This document shows positions 7,500 to 16,092 of a DNA stretch of 64,000 nt, piece after piece. The stretch is taken from contig NZ_FQXU01000015.1 of assembly GCF_900130055.1 (NCBI RefSeq), forward strand, positions 25,170 through 89,169. The letters are read 5' to 3'. A model generated the notes under the pieces. The model saw nothing but the letters and a program-made list of their open reading frames with translations. It had not been told where the DNA came from and ran no database searches. This DNA is from Clostridium intestinale DSM 6191 (GTDB lineage: Bacteria; Bacillota; Clostridia; Clostridiales; Clostridiaceae). The first letter of the stretch is position 1; each line of letters starts with the position of its first letter. The translations under genes and the position numbers were made by a program.

Positions 7500-8384
7500 A
7501 TGTTTGAAGGAATTATTACACCAATTGTTACACCATTTAATCGTGACAAAGAACAATCAATTAATTATAAAGCTACTGAGGACTTAATAAACCACTTAAT
7601 AGAAAAAGGTGTTAATGGAATCTTTATTTTAGGAAGTAATGGTGAGTTTCACGTTATTGATGAAGAAGAGAAAGTTGAATTTGCTAAGAAGGTAATAGAA
7701 ATAGTTAATCATAGACTTCCTGTTTTTGTAGGAACTGGTGCATGTTCAACAAAAGAAACTATACGTTTATCTAAAAAAATGGAGGAAGTGGGTGCAGATG
7801 CCCTTTCAGTTATAAGTCCATACTTTATAAAACCTAGCGATGAAGAATTATATAATCATTTTAAGGATGTTGCTGATTCCGTAAAAATTCCAATTGTATT
7901 ATATAATATTCCTAAATTAACAGGAGGCAATATTTCAAAAGAGGTAGCTGAACGTTTAGCAGAAATAGATAATATTAAAGCTATTAAAGATAGTAGTGGA
8001 GAACTAGAAAATTTAAAAGGTTATATCGAAGCAGGTAGGGGCAAAGAATTCAATGTATTAGTAGGGTCAGATTCTAAGATTTCAGAAGGTTATAGTTTAG
8101 GAGCTACTGGAGCAATAGCAGGTACTAGTAATGTTATAACAGAAGTTTTAGTGAAGCTTGATAAGGCACTTAAAACAAATGCTGTTGATGAAGCTAAAAA
8201 ATTGCAAGCAGATATTGATGTTTTAAGAGATGTTCTAAAATTAGGAACAGTTCCATCAATAATGAAAAGATCAGTAGAGCTAGCTAAGATTGCAGAAGTA
8301 GGACCTGCAAGAAAACCTGTTAGAGAAGTAAATCAAGAAGTTGATGAAAAAATTAAAGAAATGCTAAGTTATTATAAATTATAG
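7500..8384 (+). CDS. DapA/NAL-superfamily class I lyase, substrate unknown
   Basis: TIM-barrel Schiff-base lyase of the dihydrodipicolinate synthase/N-acetylneuraminate lyase superfamily, 294 aa. The Schiff-base lysine is K163 in AIKDSSGE and the assisting tyrosine Y135 in VLYNIPKLTGG. The carboxylate-binding loop reads GSNGEF instead of the GTTGE of true DapA, and the arginine following YN.P in DapA is missing (KLTG). A lysine-biosynthesis role is therefore unlikely; a retro-aldol cleavage of a 2-keto-3-deoxy acid to pyruvate plus an aldehyde fits the operon better. Ribosome site AGGAGG at 7488-7493. It is last in the catabolic run and a long hairpin follows. Confidence 0.82.
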   Translation: MFEGIITPIVTPFNRDKEQSINYKATEDLINHLIEKGVNGIFILGSNGEFHVIDEEEKVEFAKKVIEIVNHRLPVFVGTGACSTKETIRLSKKMEEVGADALSVISPYFIKPSDEELYNHFKDVADSVKIPIVLYNIPKLTGGNISKEVAERLAEIDNIKAIKDSSGELENLKGYIEAGRGKEFNVLVGSDSKISEGYSLGATGAIAGTSNVITEVLVKLDKALKTNAVDEAKKLQADIDVLRDVLKLGTVPSIMKRSVELAKIAEVGPARKPVREVNQEVDEKIKEMLSYYKL

Positions 8385-8393
8385 ACTGTTGAT

Positions 8394-8447
8394 TGATTCA
8401 GATTTTAATAGTGGATGTTATATTAAAATCTGAATCAGTTTAACTTA
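8394..8447 (+). terminator. Probable terminator after the DapA-like gene
   Basis: Perfect 16-bp inverted repeat (8394-8409 with 8422-8437) followed by an interrupted T-rich stretch. Confidence 0.6.
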
Positions 8448-8581
8448 TTTAGTTTGCAGGCTGGCATCATGTAGAAGATTAGAGCTAATAATGGATTATG
8501 AAAGTTCATAAAAACTAATTACTTCAATTTTATATACATGTGCTAAAATATTAATTAACCAGAATAAGAAAGGCAAAAAAT

Positions 8582-9664
8582 ATGATGTTAGTTGATATTT
8601 TTAAAGAATTTATTAATGTTGTACAGGAAAATAAAAAATACACTATAGGACTATTAAATGAAGAAGGAATAGTTGTATCTTGTAGTAGAGAAAAGTTTGT
8701 AGGAGAATGTTTTAATGTAGATAGTTCTGATATTAATAATGTGTTTTATGCAATAAAAATTAAGCGGGAAAGTTATGGATATATCTGGGTAAGAGGTGAA
8801 GATGAGAATCTTAAGATGATAAGTAGCCTTTTACTTGATTCTTTGACAACTCGTTTAATGTATGAGATAAATAATAGTTCTTTGAAGCAAAAGGTTACCA
8901 AAGACGACGAATTAATTAAGTTTCTATTAAATGAAGAGCAATTTGATTTAAATAATATTTTAGATTTAATTAATAGACTGGGAATTGATGAAAATAAAAC
9001 TAGAGCTGCTATTTATATAATTAATCAAAAAGGACACAACCTAGAAGAAATTATGCGTTTGAAATTAAGAGCTGATAGCAAACAAATGATATACTCATTG
9101 CTTAATAAGAGGAGTTTACTGTTATTTAAAGATATGCCAAGTGGATTGGATAACACTGAAGCTAAAAGATTCTTTAAAAAGTATATTAGAAGTTTACAAG
9201 ATTGGGGACTACAAGGCTGCTATTATATAGTAGGATCTGCCCAAGATAAATTGAAGCAGTATAGTGTAAGTTATAAAAATTGTTTATGGCTTGAAAAGAA
9301 TATAAATTATGAGGTAGATGAACCAATATTTTTTACAGATTATTTATTTGAATATTTTGTTTCGAAAATTCATTTAGATGATGTAAGAAATATTTTTGAT
9401 TTTTATAATGATAGAGGAAAAGGGATAGACATTGACGAATTTACTAATATTGCAAATAAATTACTTATAAATGATTACAATATTACTCAAACTGCAGATG
9501 ATTTATTTTTACATAAGAATACTTTAATTTATAAACTTAAGAAGTATGAGCAAATCTTTAATATTGATATTAGGGGAGATTTTAAAGGAAAGTTCTTAAT
9601 GGTATTAATTGCCAATACATTGAGGGAATATCAAAGACAGAAACAGGTTGGTGAAAAAATATGA
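8582..9664 (+). CDS. CdaR/PucR-family transcriptional regulator
   Basis: Cytoplasmic regulator of 360 aa. The N-terminal 90 residues (TIGLLNEEGIVVSCSREKF and following) resemble the diacid-recognition sensor domain of CdaR, the sugar-diacid regulator. The C-terminal 60 residues contain the PucR-type helix-turn-helix: NITQTADDLFLHKNTLIYKL near residues 299-318. The middle has no motif I can name. Likely local activator of the PTS/aldolase genes just upstream, responding to a sugar-acid-like ligand or to PTS phosphorylation state. Its stop overlaps the start of the next gene (ATGA), so the two proteins are made in coupled amounts. A second in-frame ATG at 8585 is equally possible. Confidence 0.8.
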   Translation: MMLVDIFKEFINVVQENKKYTIGLLNEEGIVVSCSREKFVGECFNVDSSDINNVFYAIKIKRESYGYIWVRGEDENLKMISSLLLDSLTTRLMYEINNSSLKQKVTKDDELIKFLLNEEQFDLNNILDLINRLGIDENKTRAAIYIINQKGHNLEEIMRLKLRADSKQMIYSLLNKRSLLLFKDMPSGLDNTEAKRFFKKYIRSLQDWGLQGCYYIVGSAQDKLKQYSVSYKNCLWLEKNINYEVDEPIFFTDYLFEYFVSKIHLDDVRNIFDFYNDRGKGIDIDEFTNIANKLLINDYNITQTADDLFLHKNTLIYKLKKYEQIFNIDIRGDFKGKFLMVLIANTLREYQRQKQVGEKI

Positions 9665-10137
9665 GCACAAAAATTAAGCTTGCACGTATTGATAAAAGAT
9701 TATTGCATGCCACAGTGGCTTTAAATTGGAGTCAATTTTTAAATGCTAATTATGTGGTAATAGTGGATCCAAGTTATAGCAATGACCCTTTCATTATTAA
9801 AGTAATGAAGCTATGTCTTCCAGAGCCAATGAAAGTTAAAATTTTTTCTACAAAAGAACTGGTAGATTTTATAGAGAAAGATAGTAGTACAAAACGTAAT
9901 TTAATGGTTATATTTAAGGATTTAGAGGTTGCTAAAGAAGCTGTAGAGGCAGGATTTAAAGTAAATGAAATTCAAATTCCTTATCCAGCAAGTCGCATAG
10001 TTATAAAGAAGCTTTCTGACTTTTTTTCTGCTAAAGAGATAAAGTATATACGCTTTATTCAGGAAAAAGGTATTAAACTTTTTTTCCAAACTTCTCCTAT
10101 GGATAACAAGGAGTACTCTGTATTTAGAAAAGAATAA
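9661..10137 (+). CDS. Divergent PTS mannose-family IIB-like protein coupled to the regulator
   Basis: 158-aa protein with the fold signature of a mannose-family IIB: RIDKRLLHATVALNWSQF keeps the phosphorylatable histidine (H16) but the usual HGQV has become HATV, and the later glycine-rich loop is replaced by a plain NEIQIPYPASR. It comes directly out of the regulator gene by an ATGA overlap and has no IIC/IID of its own beside it. A normal IIB already exists at 3298. I infer a signalling role, reporting PTS phosphorylation to the CdaR-like regulator, though a second transport IIB for the same complex cannot be excluded. Confidence 0.8.
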   Translation: MSTKIKLARIDKRLLHATVALNWSQFLNANYVVIVDPSYSNDPFIIKVMKLCLPEPMKVKIFSTKELVDFIEKDSSTKRNLMVIFKDLEVAKEAVEAGFKVNEIQIPYPASRIVIKKLSDFFSAKEIKYIRFIQEKGIKLFFQTSPMDNKEYSVFRKE

Positions 10138-10176
10138 AAATAAGGTTGATGCGTATAGGCACCAACCTTATTTTTT
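10136..10176. terminator. Bidirectional terminator between the IIB-like gene and gatB
   Basis: Stem of about 15 bp (A-rich/AAGGTTGATGC at 10136-10152 with GCACCAACCTT plus T-run at 10159-10176). A-run on one side and T-run on the other serve both converging genes. Confidence 0.8.
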
Positions 10177-11632
10177 AGGAACATCTTTCTTTTAGTTTCT
10201 CATCTAAAAGCTCTTTTGCAAGTTTAGGATTTGCTTTACCCTTTGAAGCTTTCATTATTTGTCCCATTAAGAATCCAGCTGCTTGAGGTTTTCCAGAGGA
10301 GAAATCAGCTATGGATTGTGGGTTGTTATCCAAAACTTCTATTATTAATTGTTCAAGTTCTGAACTATCACTTATTTGAGAAAGTCCTTTAGCTTTTACT
10401 ATTTCATCTGGAGAAGCACCGGTTTTGAACATTTCTTCAAATACTTCTTTACCAACTGTTGTACTTATAGTTCCAGCTTCAATTATTTTGATAAGATCAA
10501 ATAGTGCTTTAGGATCTAAAGATATAGAAGTAATTCCTTCAGAAGAATCTCCATCAACCTCTTTTAGAAGTCTTAACATATCTCCAAGTACCCAGTTAGC
10601 TACAGATTTAGGGTTAGCACCTAAGGAAACAGTTTCCTCATAGAAAGAAGATAGAACCTTGTCATCTATTATGATCCCAACTTCTTTCTCTGATAGTCCA
10701 TAGCTTTTAATAAATCTTTCTTTTTTAACTCTTGGCATTTCTGGAAGAGTTGCTTTTATACTTTCTATTTGTTCTTCCTGTATTATTATTGGAACTAGAT
10801 CTGGTTCAGGGAAGTATCTGTAATCATGAGCATCTTCTTTACTTCTCATAGGAATAGTTTTTCCTTTTCCATTATCCCATCTTCTAGTTTCCTGCTTTAT
10901 TTTATATTCTTCGCCATAGGTGTAAAGCTCTCTTTGACGTTTTTCTTCTTTTTCTAATGCTTTTTGAAGTTCTTTAAAAGAGTTGATGTTTTTAATTTCA
11001 ACTTTAGTGTTTAGAACATCTTCTCCAAATCTTCTTATAGAAATGTTAGCATCACATCTTATTGAACCTTGTTCCATTCTACAGTCTGATACATCAGCAT
11101 ATTGAAGAATGGATCTTAAAGTTCTTAAGAAAGTTACAGCTTCTTCAGGTGAACGCATATCTGGTTCAGATACTATTTCAATAAGCGGAACCCCTACACG
11201 GTTATAGTCAATTAGAGAGATGCCGTCATCATCAAGGTGAATTAATTTACCTGCATCTTCTTCTATATGAATTCTGTTTAATTGAACTCTTTTTGTTTTT
11301 CCACCTACTTCAATATCAACATGACCACCGCTGCAGATAGGCAGGTCAAATTGAGAAGTTTGGAAGGCCTTTGGAAGGTCAGGGTAGAAGTAGTTTTTTC
11401 TATCCATTTTATTTAGTTTATTAATTTCACAGTTTAATGAAGTCCCTGCTTTTATTGCATAGTTAACCACTTCTTCATTAAGTACAGGAAGAGTTCCAGG
11501 TAATCCTAAGCATATAGGGCAAGTGTTTTTATTAGGCTCTGCACCAAACTCAGTAGAGCAGGAGCAGAATATTTTAGATTTTGTTTTTAGTTCGGCATGT
11601 ATTTCAAGACCTATGACTGTTTCAAAACTCAT
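10175..11632 (-). CDS. gatB: Asp-tRNA(Asn)/Glu-tRNA(Gln) amidotransferase subunit B
   Basis: tRNA-binding and kinase subunit of GatCAB, which converts Asp-tRNA(Asn) to Asn-tRNA(Asn) and Glu-tRNA(Gln) to Gln-tRNA(Gln). The 485-aa sequence begins FETVIGLEIHAELKTKSKIF, has the zinc-type cysteine set FCSCSTEF...CPICLGLPG, DLPKAFQTSQFDLPIC and VGVPLIEIVSEPDMRSPEEA, and ends with the tail domain containing AAGFLMGQIMKASKGKANP. It is the last gene of the aspS-gatC-gatA-gatB operon; the ribosome site AAGGAAGG lies upstream on the minus strand. Confidence 0.97.
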   Translation of the reverse strand: MSFETVIGLEIHAELKTKSKIFCSCSTEFGAEPNKNTCPICLGLPGTLPVLNEEVVNYAIKAGTSLNCEINKLNKMDRKNYFYPDLPKAFQTSQFDLPICSGGHVDIEVGGKTKRVQLNRIHIEEDAGKLIHLDDDGISLIDYNRVGVPLIEIVSEPDMRSPEEAVTFLRTLRSILQYADVSDCRMEQGSIRCDANISIRRFGEDVLNTKVEIKNINSFKELQKALEKEEKRQRELYTYGEEYKIKQETRRWDNGKGKTIPMRSKEDAHDYRYFPEPDLVPIIIQEEQIESIKATLPEMPRVKKERFIKSYGLSEKEVGIIIDDKVLSSFYEETVSLGANPKSVANWVLGDMLRLLKEVDGDSSEGITSISLDPKALFDLIKIIEAGTISTTVGKEVFEEMFKTGASPDEIVKAKGLSQISDSSELEQLIIEVLDNNPQSIADFSSGKPQAAGFLMGQIMKASKGKANPKLAKELLDEKLKERCS

Positions 11633-11650
11633 AATATATCCTTCCTTTCT

Positions 11651-13114
11651 TTATTGCACTGGTGCTAGAGTAGATACTTTTAGTTCTTGCTCTAAAGCAT
11701 AAGCTGTTTTTAATATTTTTTCTTCACCAAAGTGAGGCCCAAGTATTTGAAGTCCTATTGGTAATCCTTCTTTGCTTAAAGCACAAGGAATTGAAATTGC
11801 AGGAATACCAGCAAGGTTTGCATTAACTGTGTAAATATCGGCAAGATACATTGATAATGGATCTTCAGATTTTTCTCCACATTTAAATGCAACAGTAGGA
11901 GTAGTAGGACTTAAGATTACATCATATTCATCAAAAGCTTTCTTAAACTCTTCTTTAATTTTCTTTTTTAGTTTGTGAGCTCTGTTGTAGTAAGCATCAT
12001 AGTATCCAGAAGATAAAGCGTAAGTTCCAAGCATTATTCTTCTTTTAACCTCTTTACCAAAAGCTTCAGTTCTACTCTTAACCATTAAATCATCAATATT
12101 TGAAAATTCTTCAGGTCTGTAACCATATCTTACTCCATCAAATCTAGCTAAGTTAGAACTAGCTTCAGCAGAAGAGATTATATAGTATGCAGACAGTCCT
12201 TCTTCAGTTATAGGAAGAGACATCTCACTAACCTCAGCACCAAGATCCTTTAACACTTGTATAGATTGTTTTATTGAATCACTGATTTCTTCATCAAGAC
12301 TGCTTTGGAAAAATTCCTTAGGAACTCCTATCTTCATTCCTTTAACACCATCAGCTAAGGTACTTAAATAATCGCCTTTTATTTCACCTTTATAGGAAGT
12401 TGAATCAAGAGAATCTTCTCCCTGAATAACTTCTAAAGTTAAAGCTGCATCTGTAACAGATTTAGAGAATGGTCCTATTTGATCTAAAGAAGAACCAAAA
12501 GCTATAAGACCAAATCTTGATACTATTCCATAGGTTGGTTTAAAGCCTACAACACCACAAAAAGCAGCTGGTTGTCTTATAGAGCCGCCAGTATCTGATC
12601 CCAAAGAAATAGGAGATAAACCAGCAGCAACAACAGCAGCAGAACCACCAGATGAACCACCAGGAACTCTAGTTAAATCCCATGGATTTTTTGTTGTCTT
12701 AAAGGAAGAGTTTTCTGTAGAAGAACCCATAGCGAATTCATCCATATTAGTTTTACCTATTATTATTGCATCTTCTTTAAGAAGCTTTTTTATAACTGTA
12801 GCATCATAAGGAGGAACAAAGTCTCCAAGCATTTTTGATGCACAAGTAGTTAAAGTACCATCAGTACAAATATTATCTTTTATAGCTATAGGAACTCCAG
12901 CAAGTCTTCCTACAGGTTCACCAGCTGCAATTTTTTTATCAATTTCCTTAGCTCTTTCTAAAGCTTTTTCTTCGCAAAGCGTTATATAAGCTTGAACCTT
13001 AGGTTCAACTTCTTTTATCCTATCAAATAGAGCTGTTACTACATCAACAGCAGTAAAGCGTCTAGCTATAATACTTTCTCTAATTTCATTTGCTTGTAAT
13101 AATTCAATTTGCAT
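11651..13114 (-). CDS. gatA: Asp-tRNA(Asn)/Glu-tRNA(Gln) amidotransferase subunit A
   Basis: Glutaminase subunit of GatCAB, of the amidase-signature family, which frees ammonia for transfer to misacylated tRNA. In the 487-aa protein the Ser-cisSer-Lys triad is visible: lysine in [14 protein letters not shown], serine in [16 protein letters not shown], and serine in [19 protein letters not shown]. Length is standard. It sits between gatC and gatB, 13 and 18 bases away respectively, in the order usual for clostridia. Confidence 0.97.
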   Translation of the reverse strand: MQIELLQANEIRESIIARRFTAVDVVTALFDRIKEVEPKVQAYITLCEEKALERAKEIDKKIAAGEPVGRLAGVPIAIKDNICTDGTLTTCASKMLGDFVPPYDATVIKKLLKEDAIIIGKTNMDEFAMGSSTENSSFKTTKNPWDLTRVPGGSSGGSAAVVAAGLSPISLGSDTGGSIRQPAAFCGVVGFKPTYGIVSRFGLIAFGSSLDQIGPFSKSVTDAALTLEVIQGEDSLDSTSYKGEIKGDYLSTLADGVKGMKIGVPKEFFQSSLDEEISDSIKQSIQVLKDLGAEVSEMSLPITEEGLSAYYIISSAEASSNLARFDGVRYGYRPEEFSNIDDLMVKSRTEAFGKEVKRRIMLGTYALSSGYYDAYYNRAHKLKKKIKEEFKKAFDEYDVILSPTTPTVAFKCGEKSEDPLSMYLADIYTVNANLAGIPAISIPCALSKEGLPIGLQILGPHFGEEKILKTAYALEQELKVSTLAPVQ

Positions 13115-13127
13115 TTATATTCACCAC

Positions 13128-13415
13128 CTATTCTATAATCTTTGGAACCATTATCGCAGTATCTCTCATAGATTTTGTATTAGAGAATAACTTCTTCTTA
13201 TCCTCAAATACCGCCATTTCATCTTTTCTTAGTACTGGTTTTAAATCTTCAGAAAAAATATTCAAATCAATATCACTTAAATCAAATTTGTCTATAGTTT
13301 CGAAATGAGTTAAGATGCTTTCAAATTCTCCTGCAAGCTTTTCAGCTTCTTCTTCTGTAAATTTAAGCTTAGCTAGTTTTGAAATATATTCTACATTTTC
13401 AACAGTAACTTTCAT
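13128..13415 (-). CDS. gatC: Asp-tRNA(Asn)/Glu-tRNA(Gln) amidotransferase subunit C
   Basis: Small stabilising subunit (95 aa) that wraps around the GatA-GatB interface. VTVENVEYISKLAKLKFTEE at the start and the C-terminal LRKDEMAVFEDKKKLFSNT are typical of GatC. It lies 13 bases after aspS on the minus strand with an AGGAGG ribosome site, which places the tRNA-charging and amidation enzymes in one transcript. Confidence 0.95.
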   Translation of the reverse strand: MKVTVENVEYISKLAKLKFTEEEAEKLAGEFESILTHFETIDKFDLSDIDLNIFSEDLKPVLRKDEMAVFEDKKKLFSNTKSMRDTAIMVPKIIE

Positions 13416-13428
13416 TTTTACAATCCTC

Positions 13429-14718
13429 CTATGGTTCTAATCTTTTTAAATCTCTTGGTAGAAGAGTAGCTTCTCTTATATTTTCTAAATCTAATATTTT
13501 TAAAGTAAGTCTTTCAAGACCTATAGCAAAACCACCGTGAGGAGGCATTCCATATTTAAAACTATCTAGATAGAAACCAAAATCTTCTGGGTTTAAACCA
13601 AATTTTCTAATGTTTGCGGCTAACATATCGTAGTCATGTATTCTTTGACCACCAGTTGTAATTTCTAGACCTTTATATATTAAATCAAAGCTTTTTGTAA
13701 GTTCAGGTCTTTCACTATCAGGCATTGCATACATAGGTCTCTTTGATACTGGGTATTCAGTAAGGAAAACAAAATCACAATCGTAAGTTTCTTTTATATA
13801 TTTTGAAAGAATAACTTCTCCTTCAGCATCTATATTTCCTACTGGAGATTTCTTGTTGAATTTCTCTAATAAAATTTCTTGTGCTTTAGCTAATGGCATT
13901 CTAGGAATTTCTAACTTATCAGGAAGTTCAATTCCATACATTTGAAGTTCTTTTGGACATTTTTCCTTAAGAGTTTTAAATAAGTAGTTTAAGAAACCTT
14001 CCTCTAAATCCATAACTTCATATTCATCCTCTATAAAGCCCATTTCAACGTCTAAACTTACGTATTCACTTAAGTGCCTCCAAGTTCCATGAAGTTCAGC
14101 TCTATATGCATGACCTACTTCAAAAACTCTTTCAAATCCAGCTCCAACCATCATCTGTTTGTAAAACTGTGGACTTTGTGATAAAAATGCACGTTTGTTA
14201 AAGTAGTTAACAGTGAACATTTCAGATCCACCCTCAGTACTAGATGAGATTATCTTAGGTGTATGAATTTCAGAAAATCTTAAGTCCTTTAAGTAAGTTC
14301 TAAAAGCATCACCAATTTCTTCTTGAATTTTAAATACAGCTCTTGTTTTAGGTGATCTTAAACTTAAACTTCTGTAATCCAATTGTTTTTCTAATGAAGC
14401 CTTTTGTTTGTAGCTGTTTACTTCAAAAGGTAATTTATCATAAAATGCCTTTCCAATTACAGTAATTCCTTTAGATATAAGTTCTACACCACCAGGTGCC
14501 TTTTCATTTTCAACTTTATCCCCAATTGCCTCAACACTCATTTCAAGTCTTAAGTCTTTAATTTCATCTTTATCAACAACTAGTTGGATTATTCCAGTTT
14601 TATCTCTTAAATGAAGAAAAGTTATTTTACCAAGGTCGTGAATTTTATGAACCCACCCTTTAACTAAGACACTTTCTTCAGTTGTTTCTTTTACATCGCA
14701 TACATAAGTTCTTTTCAT
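13429..14718 (-). CDS. aspS: Archaeal-type, probably non-discriminating aspartyl-tRNA synthetase
   Basis: Class IIb aminoacyl-tRNA synthetase of 429 aa. This is the short archaeal/eukaryal type without the ~150-residue GAD insertion of the usual ~590-aa bacterial AspRS. N-terminal anticodon-binding OB fold (residues about 15-100, VKGWVHKIHDLGKITFLHLR), then catalytic motifs: FRTYLKDLRFSEIHTPKI (motif 1), YRAELHGTWRHLSEYVSLDV (motif 2), and GGFAIGLERLTLKIL (motif 3). Being co-transcribed with gatCAB under a T-box, it very likely charges both tRNA(Asp) and tRNA(Asn), the latter then being amidated. Discriminating versus non-discriminating use is an inference from type and context. Confidence 0.93.
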   Translation of the reverse strand: MKRTYVCDVKETTEESVLVKGWVHKIHDLGKITFLHLRDKTGIIQLVVDKDEIKDLRLEMSVEAIGDKVENEKAPGGVELISKGITVIGKAFYDKLPFEVNSYKQKASLEKQLDYRSLSLRSPKTRAVFKIQEEIGDAFRTYLKDLRFSEIHTPKIISSSTEGGSEMFTVNYFNKRAFLSQSPQFYKQMMVGAGFERVFEVGHAYRAELHGTWRHLSEYVSLDVEMGFIEDEYEVMDLEEGFLNYLFKTLKEKCPKELQMYGIELPDKLEIPRMPLAKAQEILLEKFNKKSPVGNIDAEGEVILSKYIKETYDCDFVFLTEYPVSKRPMYAMPDSERPELTKSFDLIYKGLEITTGGQRIHDYDMLAANIRKFGLNPEDFGFYLDSFKYGMPPHGGFAIGLERLTLKILDLENIREATLLPRDLKRLEP

Positions 14719-14768
14719 TTTCTAATAGCCTCCTATAACTTTTAATACTTATTGCATATTTTTATAAA

Positions 14769-14810
14769 CAAAAAAACCGCCTCTATACCATAAATTGGTA
14801 TAGGGACGGT
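14769..14810 (-). terminator. Second T-box terminator before aspS
   Basis: On the minus strand, a 14-bp stem (14796-14809 with 14777-14790) followed by an uninterrupted T-run (complement of 14769-14776). It competes with the antiterminator formed with the T-box sequence at 14818-14831. Confidence 0.85.
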
Positions 14811-14865
14811 TAAAATTCCGCGGTGCCACCCTAGTTAGCATAGTAAATTTAGAAGCCGTAAGAAT

Positions 14866-14901
14866 AAAAAAAACCGTCCTTATACTTACGTATAGGAACG
14901 G
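14866..14901 (-). terminator. First T-box terminator
   Basis: On the minus strand, a 12-bp stem (14890-14901 with 14874-14885, 4-base loop) followed by eight T (complement of 14866-14873). It follows the first T-box sequence directly. Confidence 0.85.
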
Positions 14902-15154
14902 ATTATCCGCGGTACCACCCTAAATTAGCTAATGCTCACTCATATTGATACAAAAACTCTAACTTGTTTTTATATCTAGTCATTTTAACGGTTGACTACC
15001 GGCTAAGTCTACTCTTTACATTTCGGTTAGCATCTCAAAGGTGTTCTTCGATACATACATCATACTGGGCTTTCACCGTCCCCAAGCTCGCTAAAAATCA
15101 AGTTATGTATTTACTCTCCTCGTCATAGATTAAGAGTTGAATATTGTTTTTCTT

Positions 15155-15183
15155 ATTATATTATTATATAAATAAAAAATCAA
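15155..15183 (-). promoter_or_regulatory. Promoter of the aspS-gatCAB operon
   Basis: Minus-strand TTGATT (complement of 15178-15183), 17-bp spacer, TATAAT (complement of 15155-15160). It is placed about 20-30 bases before the start of T-box stem I. Confidence 0.75.
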
Positions 15184-15292
15184 TAGTATTTTTAAAAAAA
15201 GTTTAATATCTTATTTTGAAAATAATTAAATAGGGTTTATGTTATAATAATTAAAAGCAATTTACTAAGGTTTTTAGCAAGGAGTGTAGCAA

Positions 15293-15940
15293 ATGAATGG
15301 AGTAAAACTAGCAATATTTGATATGGATGGGCTGATGTTTGATACAGAAATGCTTACCAAAAGAGCATGGATGGAGATAGGAAAAACTTATAATTATGAT
15401 ATAACTTTAGATTTTTTAATTGGACTTTTAGGAATGAATAAAACTTCAATATCAAATAGATTTAAAAGTATACACGGAGAAGAATTTCCATTTGATAAGC
15501 TATATGTTGAACAAGGCAAGGTTGTTAATAGGATAATAGAAGAGGAAGGCCTTGGAGTAAAAGAGGGACTTATAGAACTTCTTGACTTTCTAGATGAAAA
15601 AGGTATAAAGAAAGCTGTAGCAACATCTAGCAGTAGAGAAAGAGCTGAAAGATTATTATCTATAGCTGGTATATTGGATAGATTTGATAGAGTAATATGT
15701 GGAGATGAAGTAACAAAAGGAAAACCAGACCCAGAGATATTTTTAACGGTATGTAAGAAGTTAGATGTTGAACCTAAGGAAGCTATTGTGTTCGAAGATT
15801 CGGAAAGAGGATTAGAAGCAGCAGTTGCTGGAGGTATAAAATGTGTAATAATACCAGATTTGGTTGAGCCTTCTGAAAAACATGTAGGTTTAGCTTATGC
15901 TAAACTTAAGAATTTATTAGAAGTTATTAATTTAAAATAA
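15293..15940 (+). CDS. HAD-superfamily phosphatase/phosphoglucomutase-like hydrolase
   Basis: Cytoplasmic phosphotransferase of HAD subfamily I with an alpha-helical cap, 215 aa. Motif I is IFDMDGLMFDTE (nucleophile and acid/base aspartates), motif II the threonine/serine in VATSSSRERAE, motif III the lysine in KGKPDPEIF, and motif IV VFEDSERGLEAA. The pattern matches beta-phosphoglucomutase-like and sugar-phosphate phosphatases; the substrate is open. It stands alone with its own terminator. Confidence 0.85.
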   Translation: MNGVKLAIFDMDGLMFDTEMLTKRAWMEIGKTYNYDITLDFLIGLLGMNKTSISNRFKSIHGEEFPFDKLYVEQGKVVNRIIEEEGLGVKEGLIELLDFLDEKGIKKAVATSSSRERAERLLSIAGILDRFDRVICGDEVTKGKPDPEIFLTVCKKLDVEPKEAIVFEDSERGLEAAVAGGIKCVIIPDLVEPSEKHVGLAYAKLKNLLEVINLK

Positions 15941-15944
15941 CATC

Positions 15945-15983
15945 TAAAAACCTTTATAAACTAACAATTTATAGAGGTTTTTT
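15945..15983 (+). terminator. Terminator after the HAD hydrolase
   Basis: Inverted repeat of about 14 bp (15946-15960 with 15968-15981) with the T-run in the 3' arm, AGAGGTTTTTT. Confidence 0.75.
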
Positions 15984-16026
15984 ATAAACATATTCCAAAT
16001 TAAGTATATAAAGTACATACAATCTT

Positions 16027-16055
16027 TTACGAATATATGATATGTATAGTATAAT
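16027..16055 (+). promoter_or_regulatory. Putative promoter of the ComFB-like gene
   Basis: TTACGA (16027-16032), 17-bp spacer, TATAAT (16050-16055), about 38 bases before the start codon. Confidence 0.55.
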
Positions 16056-16092
16056 ATATAATATTGTATATTTTAATATGTGGAGGCCAATA

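Larger units (their letters stand above)
14769..15135 (-). promoter_or_regulatory. T-box riboswitch leader with two antiterminator/terminator modules (aspS-gatCAB)
   Basis: Leader RNA on the minus strand that senses uncharged tRNA. Stem I runs from about 15135 to 15000 and includes the distal GGGGACGGTGAAAGCCCA (near 15063-15083) and a specifier loop reading CGAAGAACACC (about 15040-15050). In that loop AAC (complement of 15043-15045, Asn) overlaps GAA (complement of 15044-15046, Glu). A first T-box sequence, GGGTGGTACCGCGG, is the complement of 14907-14920; a second, GGGTGGCACCGCGG, that of 14818-14831. Each is followed by its own terminator, but there is only one stem I. The Asn/Glu reading fits the downstream enzymes. 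Confidence 0.93.

Noticed and set aside
8455..8480. TGGCAT-containing stretch as a -24/-12 promoter of the CdaR-like gene
   Set aside because: The -12 GC is absent at the needed distance.
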